Below are positions 40,411 to 47,200 of a stretch of DNA of 64,000 nucleotides, piece by piece. Position 1 is the stretch's first letter. Each line of letters begins with the position of its first letter. Both the position numbers and the translations under genes were made by a program. The notes beneath the pieces were generated by a model that was not told where the DNA came from, ran no database searches, and saw only the letters and a list, made by a program, of their open reading frames with translations. The DNA comes from UBA1672 sp964351365. GTDB lineage: Bacteria; Pseudomonadota; Alphaproteobacteria; Micavibrionales; Micavibrionaceae. Location of the stretch: assembly GCA_964351365.1 (NCBI GenBank), contig CAYGNP010000012.1:1-64000 (forward strand), written 5' to 3'.

Positions 40411-40962
40411 TTAGATTTTTCTTTTGGAAAGCTCCTCTAGAGCTTTGTTGTGTTCTTCTGACAAAATGCGATGAATTTCTGCCGCATCACTAATACTTGC
40501 CAATACAGGAGCCAGCCTGTCGGCCAGTATAAGGATGCTCTCTCGAACAATACGTGCCTGTTTAAAGGCGGCAGCGCGGACTTCATCAATGTCCACATAT
40601 TTGCCAGCCTCAACCTTGGCCTTGATCTCCAGTAATTTCGCTTTTTCACTTTCACTTTTGATCCGTGTTTTGAGGAGCAGCGTGGGTAGCTCTGTATCGG
40701 AAATTGATCGTGTCTGCGCTGGTACGCTTTGCGCCGCGCTGACCATCGCTCTTTGTTCTTTGTGTTGTTTGTGTGTTGTCCGTGCTGGTTCGCGCCGCGC
40801 TTCCAATACACCATCGGCCTGTAACGGATCGATCTTGCCATTCTTTAACTGCAGCACGCCTTCTTTGACGAGCTTGCCGATATACTGGCGGGACACACCG
40901 CGCTGGGCAGCGTAATCGATCTGCGTAAGCAAACCTTTAGAATTGCTTTTTTCATTCGACAT
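40411..40962 (-). CDS. terminase small subunit (Nu1-like)
   Basis: A 183-residue DNA-binding protein. Residues 12-60 form a winged helix-turn-helix with DYAAQRGVSRQYIGKLVKEG and the DPLQADGVLEARREPAR segment typical of Nu1-type small terminases. Residues 90-180 are a long helix with RIKSESEKAKLLEIKAKVEA and AAAFKQARIVRESILILADR, used for oligomerisation and contact with the large subunit. It directly precedes the cytosine methyltransferase. It recognises the packaging site, which probably lies near this gene. Confidence 0.82.
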   Translation of the reverse strand: MSNEKSNSKGLLTQIDYAAQRGVSRQYIGKLVKEGVLQLKNGKIDPLQADGVLEARREPARTTHKQHKEQRAMVSAAQSVPAQTRSISDTELPTLLLKTRIKSESEKAKLLEIKAKVEAGKYVDIDEVRAAAFKQARIVRESILILADRLAPVLASISDAAEIHRILSEEHNKALEELSKRKI

Positions 40963-41060
40963 TTTTGGATGGAATTTTTGGTGGTGTTTTTGGGGAGCGC
41001 GTATTTCTCGCGATCATGACAGTTAGCATGCCCTAAAAAGGCAAAAAAGCCGCCAACAAT

Positions 41061-41085
41061 ATACGTGACCGATCCAGTCACGTAT
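41061..41085. repeat. perfect 9-bp inverted repeat with 7-base spacer
   Basis: ATACGTGAC and GTCACGTAT flank CGATCCA. The palindrome covers the stop codon of the DUF6362 gene and lies about 100 bases upstream of the small terminase start, where packaging or late-gene control sites (cos/pac, qut-like or operator) are usual in lambdoid phages. There is no T run, so it is not an intrinsic terminator. Confidence 0.6.
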
Positions 41086-41548
41086 TTTCCTCTATTAAAT
41101 CAACGTCTTGATATGTTGGGTAGCTTTTAATAATTACACCTTCAGGATCCTGCGCATTCAATTTTGCAACAATCCTCATAATCCCATAGCCCATTCGACG
41201 CCGCCCAGTGGTCTCGGAAGTTTTTAATTCATATTCCACGACCTTCCACGGTTTGCCCATTGCCCTGCGCCATATAACTCTCGCTTCATCGGCCTTACAC
41301 CAACGAAGCCAAGAGGCAACATGATCGTGAAAATCGACTTCTCTAGCGATGGCATAGCCACGGCTTCCTTTACCTGGGTCGCCTTGAATAATCTCCATAA
41401 GGTCACGCAAAATGGGGGGCCATACTGAAAAATGACCTTGCGGCTTTACGCTGGGGAATTTCTTCTCGATGTCTGCCGCTTTCTGAATATAAGCGAAGAC
41501 CATTTCATCCGTCCAATACGGCTCTGGTGGGGGGCCTATCTCTTGCAT
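41078..41548 (-). CDS. DUF6362 family protein, late-region regulator candidate
   Basis: A 156-residue basic protein. It has the DUF6362 pattern: an acidic N-terminus (PYWTDEMVFAYIQKAADIEK), ASWLRWCKADEARVIWRRAM and a helix-turn-helix-like end GRRRMGYGIMRIVAKLNAQ. Proteins of this group stand just before the small terminase in many alphaproteobacterial prophages. This is the place of antiterminator Q or other late regulators in lambdoid phages, so a regulatory role is possible but unproven. It overlaps the upstream 71-residue gene by 13 bases. Confidence 0.72.
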   Translation of the reverse strand: MQEIGPPPEPYWTDEMVFAYIQKAADIEKKFPSVKPQGHFSVWPPILRDLMEIIQGDPGKGSRGYAIAREVDFHDHVASWLRWCKADEARVIWRRAMGKPWKVVEYELKTSETTGRRRMGYGIMRIVAKLNAQDPEGVIIKSYPTYQDVDLIEENT

Positions 41549-41751
41549 TTTGAGCCTCCGTATCCGTAACGCGCCTCTGCGATCATGAACAAGAAATTAC
41601 GCTGGTCTTCCGTCAGCTTTGGATCCGAGGGGCATATCGTCAAAACGCCTTGCTCTGTCCACGCACGGCGGCGCAACTGCTCCATTTCTTCAGCATTGGC
41701 TGGGCTGGGTTGCATATATTTTTGGCTTGAACATCTACTGTATCCAGTCAT
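41536..41751 (-). CDS. small phage hypothetical protein
   Basis: A 71-residue protein. The ribosome site AAAGGAG lies 7 bases before the ATG at 41751. It is basic at the C-terminus (YGYGGSKCKR) and contains KLTEDQRNFLFMIAEARYGY, possibly a DNA- or protein-binding helix. The gene overlaps the resolvase-like gene upstream (4 bases, ATGA) and DUF6362 downstream, so it is part of the same translational chain. No family recognised. Confidence 0.6.
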   Translation of the reverse strand: MTGYSRCSSQKYMQPSPANAEEMEQLRRRAWTEQGVLTICPSDPKLTEDQRNFLFMIAEARYGYGGSKCKR

Positions 41752-42260
41752 CTTAAAACTCCTTTGATTTCAAATTGAACGGGGCCGTCCTCCATTGCCC
41801 AATGCAGCAAGGCCAAAGCATCAGCCTCGTTATCATCAGTGACATTGGAATGACCGAATTTTTCCTGCACAGCTTTGATCACCATTTTCTTGTTGGCGTT
41901 GCCTTTGCCCGTTGCAAATTTCTTGATCGTGCCAACCGGAACACCCAAATATGGAATCTGATTGTTCTGCTCATCCGACCAAGTTTTGAGCTGCCCCAAA
42001 AACTCGCCGTAAACATGCGCGGCGGTCGTACCGTTATGTCTGCGAACCTCTTCAAAGAAACAAACATCCAGCCCACCAACCTGTGCGTTGATCACGCCGA
42101 GCCAGCTACGGAAGCGAAGCAAGGCCATGCCGGAGCTTTCAAAACGGGTGGGTTTAAAAACCTCAAAGCCTGAATGGATGGAGCCTGACGGGGTGAGCAA
42201 AGCCCACCCCGTTGTACGGCCCAAATCCAGTGCAAGAACGGATTTGATGGAGGGGGTCAT
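41748..42260 (-). CDS. RuvC-like Holliday junction resolvase
   Basis: A 170-residue RNase H-fold nuclease of the phage RuvC-like group. Catalytic residues line up: Asp-12 in VLALDLGRTTGW, Glu-70/71 in CFFEEVRRH, and the Asp cluster 141/142/146 in TDDNEADALALLH. A conserved GTIKKFATGKGNANKKMV basic segment is also present. AAAGGAG lies 7 bases before the ATG at 42260, which overlaps the stop of the upstream gene (ATGA). It would cut branched DNA during recombination or before packaging. The two genes upstream appear to be inactive relatives. Confidence 0.87.
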   Translation of the reverse strand: MTPSIKSVLALDLGRTTGWALLTPSGSIHSGFEVFKPTRFESSGMALLRFRSWLGVINAQVGGLDVCFFEEVRRHNGTTAAHVYGEFLGQLKTWSDEQNNQIPYLGVPVGTIKKFATGKGNANKKMVIKAVQEKFGHSNVTDDNEADALALLHWAMEDGPVQFEIKGVLR

Positions 42261-42913
42261 ACCGCTTCTCCTTTGCAGCAATGATGAACCACTGTGATGG
42301 TGGTGATTTCATCTTTTTCACTAAAGTGCTGCTCCATCACTTCGGTTAGAAGCGTTTCCAGAGCCATAAATTCACCTTCATCGGTGAAATTTAATTTTTT
42401 TGGACTTCTGAAATCGTCTTCGAAATCGCCTTTATCGGCTATGAGTTCAGCCAAGCTGTATGCTCTTAACGCTGCTGGTTTTGAAAGCACCTTAAAAGGT
42501 GAGGCTTCACTCTGTTTTATATTTAAGGCTTCCGTGTAGGCTTGAGGCTCCAGATCGTTGTCGTGCACAAAAATGCAGCCGATATCATGCAGCTGACAAA
42601 AAGCTTTGATAATATCCATCCAGTGCTGTTTATTGTTGTACCGATCTTCTGTGTGAGTGTTTTTATTTGGATACCTGACGACTATTAGATCAATTCTTCC
42701 GAATGCGTGAACAAGGCTTTCCATCGCCTCTCGGATATTTTTTAACGCTTCGTCGCCTGGGATATCGTTTGGGTCGAAAGAATGGCATGTGCCATACTGC
42801 AAGACATCTCCGTTCGAGTAAGCGTAAGAAAAATAATTGTCCAAAGAAATGGCGCATATTGGAGTTGTTGGCTTAATTCTCCATATTCTAGGTTTGCTTA
42901 ATATTTCACTCAT
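42257..42913 (-). CDS. resolvase-like paralogue lacking catalytic residues (1)
   Basis: A 218-residue protein; AAAGGAAAAAAACC precedes the ATG at 42913. It seems to keep the RuvC-like strand order: ICAISLDNYFSYAYSNGD corresponds to VLALDLGRTTGWALLTPSG, RIDLIVVRYP to LDVCFFEEVR, IGCIFVHDND to IPYLGVPVGT, and DEGEFMALETLL to DDNEADALALLH. The first catalytic Asp is replaced by Ser, the Glu by Arg-Tyr, and the last Asp by Met, so nuclease activity is unlikely. It is related to its upstream neighbour. It may bind branched DNA or the active resolvase. This homology is my own reading and needs a structure comparison. Confidence 0.55.
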   Translation of the reverse strand: MSEILSKPRIWRIKPTTPICAISLDNYFSYAYSNGDVLQYGTCHSFDPNDIPGDEALKNIREAMESLVHAFGRIDLIVVRYPNKNTHTEDRYNNKQHWMDIIKAFCQLHDIGCIFVHDNDLEPQAYTEALNIKQSEASPFKVLSKPAALRAYSLAELIADKGDFEDDFRSPKKLNFTDEGEFMALETLLTEVMEQHFSEKDEITTITVVHHCCKGEAV

Positions 42914-42963
42914 GGTTTTTTTCCTTTTGTTGATTTGCTTTTTGGTAAAGTGGATGGAGTTGC

Positions 42964-43509
42964 TCATGCCACACCCGCCTTACGAAGTTTGATCTGACCG
43001 TCGAGATCTAGATCGTTTTCTTTTTCAGGTGGGGTTGTTTTTGCGATAAGGGCTTCAAGGGCATAAATTTCCTCTTTGCCAGCAGCGCCAGCAGAAACCC
43101 CTGTGCCGACTTTTTGGGCTTCCTCAACGGCCTCCTTAGAAATGTCAGCTTCTTCAACAGGCAAGACCGGAATGTCTTCGTTGTTAAAAAACGCCTTCAC
43201 GATGCCGACACAGATTAATCTGCGCACCGCCATTTCTGGATTTTTGTCTTGCAGCTTCGGAAGCCTTAAAACGATCCCGTCCACCTCTTCGACCAGCTTT
43301 GGTATAGCTGCCAGCTCTTTTTTCAGTTGCATAATTTGTGCTGCAAAGGATTGGAAGCTGGAAAAACTCATGTCGGAGCTGCTGTAAGAACAGACTTCAC
43401 CATCGCTGGTTACCATTGCCCAGGCGAATACATCCTCCAGTGAAATCGCAAAAATTGCACTATCGGGTTTGCCATCCTCGACAAACTGTTTCATTGTTTT
43501 ATTACTCAT
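42964..43509 (-). CDS. resolvase-like paralogue lacking catalytic residues (2)
   Basis: A 181-residue protein; AAAGGA precedes the ATG at 43509. It shares with the downstream gene the pattern IFAISLEDVFAWAMVTSDGE, then EVDGIVLRLPK, then a helix-strand IVKAFFNNEDIPVLPVEEAD, and KEEIYALEALIAKT near the end. Compared with the RuvC-like enzyme two genes downstream, the catalytic Asp is Ser and the acidic C-terminal cluster is mostly lost. The two paralogues are separated by 50 bases. The fold assignment is tentative; the relation between the two paralogues is clearer than that to RuvC. Confidence 0.55.
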   Translation of the reverse strand: MSNKTMKQFVEDGKPDSAIFAISLEDVFAWAMVTSDGEVCSYSSSDMSFSSFQSFAAQIMQLKKELAAIPKLVEEVDGIVLRLPKLQDKNPEMAVRRLICVGIVKAFFNNEDIPVLPVEEADISKEAVEEAQKVGTGVSAGAAGKEEIYALEALIAKTTPPEKENDLDLDGQIKLRKAGVA

Positions 43510-43876
43510 AATATTTCCTTTCATTGATTTGGTTTTGAGTAAAAGACAGCGGTGCCGATTTTGTGGTTTGGCATCGTTGTCCGGTTTTCCCAGGATCGGG
43601 AAACTGGTGATACGTATGGAGGGCAAAACTAAGGTTTGCCTCCATTACGTAGTAATGGGCCCTGTGTGACATTTTGATTGGGGGGTGGAATATAAGGCTG
43701 GTATAGCTTTGCAGCCAAAATGTCACTTTATCAAAAGAGAGTCGCGTGACGTTTTGATAAAGTAAGCTGTAACCCTTATAAAATAAGGTTTTTAGGGGGT
43801 GTTGAGGCCAAATGATAAAGTGACATTTTGATAGTTTGACACCCCATTTGATATTTTGAATTTTTGATCTGGTCAT
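43502..43876 (-). CDS. open frame across the repeat region (doubtful gene)
   Basis: A 124-codon frame starts with an ATGA overlap to the primase-helicase stop and has GAGGAG 5 bases upstream, which is a good translation signal. Yet most of it runs through the GATAAAGTGACATTTTG repeats (giving KCHF, QNVT and DKVTF peptides), its composition is unlike its neighbours (many Tyr, His, Ser, Phe), and it ends inside the next start region. It may be a leader whose translation crosses the repeats rather than a functional protein. Confidence 0.3.
   Translation of the reverse strand: MTRSKIQNIKWGVKLSKCHFIIWPQHPLKTLFYKGYSLLYQNVTRLSFDKVTFWLQSYTSLIFHPPIKMSHRAHYYVMEANLSFALHTYHQFPDPGKTGQRCQTTKSAPLSFTQNQINERKYYE
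43665..43833. repeat. iteron-like repeats, candidate phage replication origin or operator
   Basis: The core TGACATTTTGAT recurs: plus strand at 43668-43679, a TGACGTTTTGAT variant from 43748, and again at 43821-43832; on the minus strand at 43716-43732. A 17-bp word, GATAAAGTGACATTTTG, occurs exactly at 43814-43830 and, inverted, at 43716-43732. The repeats fill the 360-base gap downstream of the primase-helicase gene, a common place for phage origins. AT-rich stretches lie between them. Confidence 0.65.
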
Positions 43877-46068
43877 GATTGCTCCTCGCTGTCGCGATAA
43901 ACCCAGACATGCGGATTTTCGACTTCTTTGAGGACGGAGCTGTTTTTGGTTACAAAATGCGTTGGAAGAACGCGGGTCGATTTGCCATCAACGGAAGTAA
44001 ACATATCCTCCAGCACCAAATAACCATGCTTGGAATTGGTTTTATCCTGGCCATATACATTGTAATTAAGCGTGATCTTTAAGGTGCTGTCGCCCAGCAT
44101 TTCGCCAAGGGCGCGGTTAATAGTAGCCTGACTGCCGAGACCGTGTTTATTGGCGAAGTGTTTAGCAAAAGCATTGCGGATATAGAGCTTGTTTTTGTCT
44201 CTGGCCTCTTTGTGCAAGATTTCTTTGATTTTTTCGCGGCGCTCGTCATAAGCATCCTTGTTTCTGCGCTGCTGTTTTTGATCAATGAACGCGCTCTCTT
44301 CCTTTGAAAGCTCAACCCACTGGTCATTTTGTTTCACGACCACTTTTGTCGGAATTGCGGGGCCATTGCGAAGCTCGCTATATATTTTTATTTCTGGGTT
44401 CTCTCTGCTCGGCTTGTGCATAATGAAGCCGGATGTGTAAAAGCCTCGGATTGAGCTTGCGCCGCTGATAGAGTTAAAAGGCTCTTCGTCGAATGTTTTT
44501 TTCGGCATTTTGTTGATGTGGTGGAGCAGAAAAATAGCCATTTCAGGAGACACGCGGCGTTGTATTTCCTGCACGCCATTGCGCAAAAAGTCGATCATTG
44601 CGGTGTTGTCGTTTTCCGTAGCGTTATCTCTATCGCTGTGAAAAACATTTCTGAGTGGGTCGATAATTAAAAGATCGGGAGGGCCATCTTTGAATGTGAC
44701 CAGGCAACGCTTGATAAATTCCTCTTTGCCTTCTTCATCCAGGCAATAATGGAATTTATCGCTGATCGCCAGGTTGACACGGGTGAGTGGATTGTTGGTG
44801 AGTTCTGGGTAAAAGTTATAAACGCGCTCACGTAAAAAGAAGTAACCGATCTCTGCTTGCATGTATAAAATGCGCAGAGGGCGGTCGACAGTTAGACCCA
44901 AAAACGGCAACCCAGCAGACCAGTGCATCGCCGCCGACATAATAAAATCGCTTTTCCCGACCTTTGCAGCGCCAACCAGCAGAGCTATATCGCCATAACC
45001 CAAAACGCGCGGCCCAATAATATCCGGCGGCATCGGCGTGGTATCGTCAAGCATCTCGCCAATAGAGCGCACCTTGATTTTCGGTGGCTCAAATTCATAG
45101 CCAACACCGTCGACCGCTTTATCAATGAAGGCCGGAACATTAAAGCCTTGCTGAAAAGCGTCTGCGGCATCCCATTTGTATGGTGCCTGTTCGGGAGGAA
45201 TGAGCAGCTTTATACTTGCCGGCCCCTGATCTTTGATGAATGCAATGACAGATTCAGCAAATTGTTTGCCGTTTTCGTCATTGTCCGGCCACACCACGAG
45301 GGTTTTGCCCTCTAATGGTGTCCAGTCTGTCTTTTCGAGTGGTGAATTCGCGCCGCCAATCACGGATGTGCCGCAATATCCTGCCGCAATCATGGCATCG
45401 GCGCATTTCTCGCCCTCGCAGAGATAAACGATCTCCGCATCCTTGATGCCTGGTAAATTATAAAGCGGCCTCGGATCCGGCGCTTGGTATTTTCCAGCAA
45501 CAACATCCCAGCAGATGAATGTCTTGCCTTTTTCGGTGAGGTATTTGTAGACGCATGCAATTAAATTTCCGTCAAAATCACGGTAATCAAATTTTGAGAC
45601 CCACATGCCGCGCTCATCGATGGGCGCACCTCGCTGGGCTATGCTTCCTCTGCTTTTGTCTTTGTACGTGGCTTCGCGGTAAAAGTGCTGTGGTTCACCC
45701 AACCATTCGCAAATTTTCGCCAGCAGTTTTTTAAATTCATTTTTGGCATCGATACTGAAAACGGCAGCAAACAGATCGAAAATATCTCCGCTTTGATCAT
45801 TGGCGGCAAAGTCCTTCCAGCGTCCTTTGTATTTGCCCCTAAGATTGACTTTTAGGCTCTGCCCAGGCGTGCCATAGATATCGCCAATTACAAAATGCTT
45901 CCCATCTATTTTGCCGCCTGGGTAAAGGCTTGCCAGGGTCGATTCCAAACTGTTTAAAAGTTTGGCTTTCAACTCATCGCGCGAGATTTTACTGCTTATT
46001 GTCGGCGGCTTGTCCGGCGCATTGTTAAAATCGAGCCATTGCATATCTGAAGGAGGAGCTGTGGTCAC
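43873..46068 (-). CDS. primase-helicase (TOPRIM plus RepA/AAA_25-like ATPase)
   Basis: A 731-residue replication protein. Residues 70-190 hold a CHC2/DUF3987-like N-terminal part (NLRGKYKGRWKDFAANDQSG). A TOPRIM domain follows: VYLCEGEKCADAM (about 214-226) and VVWPDNDENGKQFA (about 261-274) supply the Glu and Asp-x-Asp metal ligands. The ATPase half has Walker A LLVGAAKVGKSDF (about 361-373) and Walker B LLIIDPLRN (about 473-481), as in RepA/AAA_25 hexameric helicases. A C-terminal winged helix is likely (GLGSQATINRALGEML). It would prime and unwind phage DNA. Repeats of origin type follow it directly. Confidence 0.86.
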   Translation of the reverse strand: MTTAPPSDMQWLDFNNAPDKPPTISSKISRDELKAKLLNSLESTLASLYPGGKIDGKHFVIGDIYGTPGQSLKVNLRGKYKGRWKDFAANDQSGDIFDLFAAVFSIDAKNEFKKLLAKICEWLGEPQHFYREATYKDKSRGSIAQRGAPIDERGMWVSKFDYRDFDGNLIACVYKYLTEKGKTFICWDVVAGKYQAPDPRPLYNLPGIKDAEIVYLCEGEKCADAMIAAGYCGTSVIGGANSPLEKTDWTPLEGKTLVVWPDNDENGKQFAESVIAFIKDQGPASIKLLIPPEQAPYKWDAADAFQQGFNVPAFIDKAVDGVGYEFEPPKIKVRSIGEMLDDTTPMPPDIIGPRVLGYGDIALLVGAAKVGKSDFIMSAAMHWSAGLPFLGLTVDRPLRILYMQAEIGYFFLRERVYNFYPELTNNPLTRVNLAISDKFHYCLDEEGKEEFIKRCLVTFKDGPPDLLIIDPLRNVFHSDRDNATENDNTAMIDFLRNGVQEIQRRVSPEMAIFLLHHINKMPKKTFDEEPFNSISGASSIRGFYTSGFIMHKPSRENPEIKIYSELRNGPAIPTKVVVKQNDQWVELSKEESAFIDQKQQRRNKDAYDERREKIKEILHKEARDKNKLYIRNAFAKHFANKHGLGSQATINRALGEMLGDSTLKITLNYNVYGQDKTNSKHGYLVLEDMFTSVDGKSTRVLPTHFVTKNSSVLKEVENPHVWVYRDSEEQS

Positions 46069-46823
46069 TTATTCTCCTTCCAGCATCGATCCTGCCAGTC
46101 ACAGAATTTGCACACGAAAAAGGTCGGCGATTTGGCTATGCGGGGAAGCTGCTCGTGATGATCACAGGCCGTGAGGATTTTTACGCCTCGGTCGCTCATT
46201 TTTTGAGCGCGGGATCCGTCAAAAGGCACCAACTCGTGATGCACTTCGGCGGTGTCTTTGTTTATGGCCGTAAAAAAGGCTGGGTTTTGAGATATTCCCT
46301 CAATCGAACCCTCCATATAAGCCTGATAAATGGCCATTTGCGTGGCATATACGGGCTTGGATAGCGCCACGCCTTTTTTGACGGTGTCATTCCACGATTT
46401 ATTGTTTAGGGATTTACACTCCCAGAGCATTGGATATGAAAGCCCCAGCTCCGCAGGGCCGCTGGTGATAATTCCGTCAACATGGCCACGGATCCGGCCT
46501 TTGGCGACTGAAAACCCAAACTGTGACCCATCCGGTTTTTCGGTGAATATTTCAAAGCCAGCTTTGCGCAGCCACTCAATGGCCAGATCCTCGAAAACAT
46601 GGCCAGCCGCAAAAATCCGCAGCGTTCTTCCGTTAAAATTGCGCCCATCGTCTTTGGGAGTATTGAGATATTCGTATTGCAACGCTCGATCACACTCGAC
46701 GCCAAGTCTGGACGCGCCGAGATAATCACGCGGCTCCTGCAGTCCATTTTCAGTGGTCAGCGCCGTATCAATGCGATGGTTAATTTTATCGGCGAATGTT
46801 TCTCGTGTGTTGAAGTCCAGCAT
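46065..46823 (-). CDS. Cas4/RecB-like PD-(D/E)XK exonuclease with Cys cluster
   Basis: A 252-residue nuclease. Motif II GRIRGHVDGIITSG (about 107-120, Asp in HVDG) and motif III LWECKSLNNK (about 134-143, ExK) form the PD-(D/E)XK active site, and a QxxxY-type motif, ATQMAIYQAYM, follows (about 160-170). Cysteine 44 (LGVECDRAL) and the C-terminal CKFCDWQDRCW (about 238-248) give four cysteines placed as in Cas4/AddB Fe-S nucleases. It starts at the end of the DUF6511 gene and overlaps the primase gene by 4 bases. With the SSB-like and Sak4-like genes it forms a recombination set. Confidence 0.85.
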   Translation of the reverse strand: MLDFNTRETFADKINHRIDTALTTENGLQEPRDYLGASRLGVECDRALQYEYLNTPKDDGRNFNGRTLRIFAAGHVFEDLAIEWLRKAGFEIFTEKPDGSQFGFSVAKGRIRGHVDGIITSGPAELGLSYPMLWECKSLNNKSWNDTVKKGVALSKPVYATQMAIYQAYMEGSIEGISQNPAFFTAINKDTAEVHHELVPFDGSRAQKMSDRGVKILTACDHHEQLPRIAKSPTFFVCKFCDWQDRCWKENK

Positions 46824-47200
46824 CAGCGTTTCTTCTTTGGTTTAGGTTGATTGTCGGGGAAGTGGGCGAACAAATAATCCTGATAGCCAGTGATCACGAC
46901 CTCGATCATGGTTAGAATCTCATCGCGGGCGTAATCCTGCAGGGCGCGGTGCATACCGATCTCGGTCACATACTCAGCAAGCGGCTGGATCGTGGCCGTC
47001 ATTGCCTCTTTTTCTTGTTTGGTGGGGTCGATCATGGTGAATCCTTCCTTTTTCATGAATGCGGCCCAGCGGTTCATGCACTCCATCGAGCAAAACCTCC
47101 GGCGCGTTTTGTCTTTGCGCTTGTCAAAAATTTTGAAAAGCGGGTTAAACCAGCCGAAGCCGCGCGATTTTCTGTTGCAAATGGCACATAAAACGGTCAT
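46823..47200 (-). CDS. DUF6511 protein with zinc-finger-like N-terminus
   Basis: A 125-residue protein matching DUF6511: CAICNRKSRGFGWFNP with RRRFCSMECMNRW gives a CxxC...CxxxC zinc site (residues 5-41), then MIDPTKQEKEAMTAT and a conserved helix EIGMHRALQDYARDEILTMI. The end is very basic (PKPKKKR). It overlaps the helicase gene by 4 bases and touches the nuclease gene. The family is restricted to phage and plasmid DNA-metabolism clusters and has no known function; a role in loading the helicase or nuclease is a guess from order. Confidence 0.75.
   Translation of the reverse strand: MTVLCAICNRKSRGFGWFNPLFKIFDKRKDKTRRRFCSMECMNRWAAFMKKEGFTMIDPTKQEKEAMTATIQPLAEYVTEIGMHRALQDYARDEILTMIEVVITGYQDYLFAHFPDNQPKPKKKR

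Noticed and set aside
40845..41081. A 78-codon minus-strand frame starting inside the 41061-41085 palindrome
   Set aside because: Its second half is an out-of-frame reading of the small terminase gene, and no ribosome site precedes the start.
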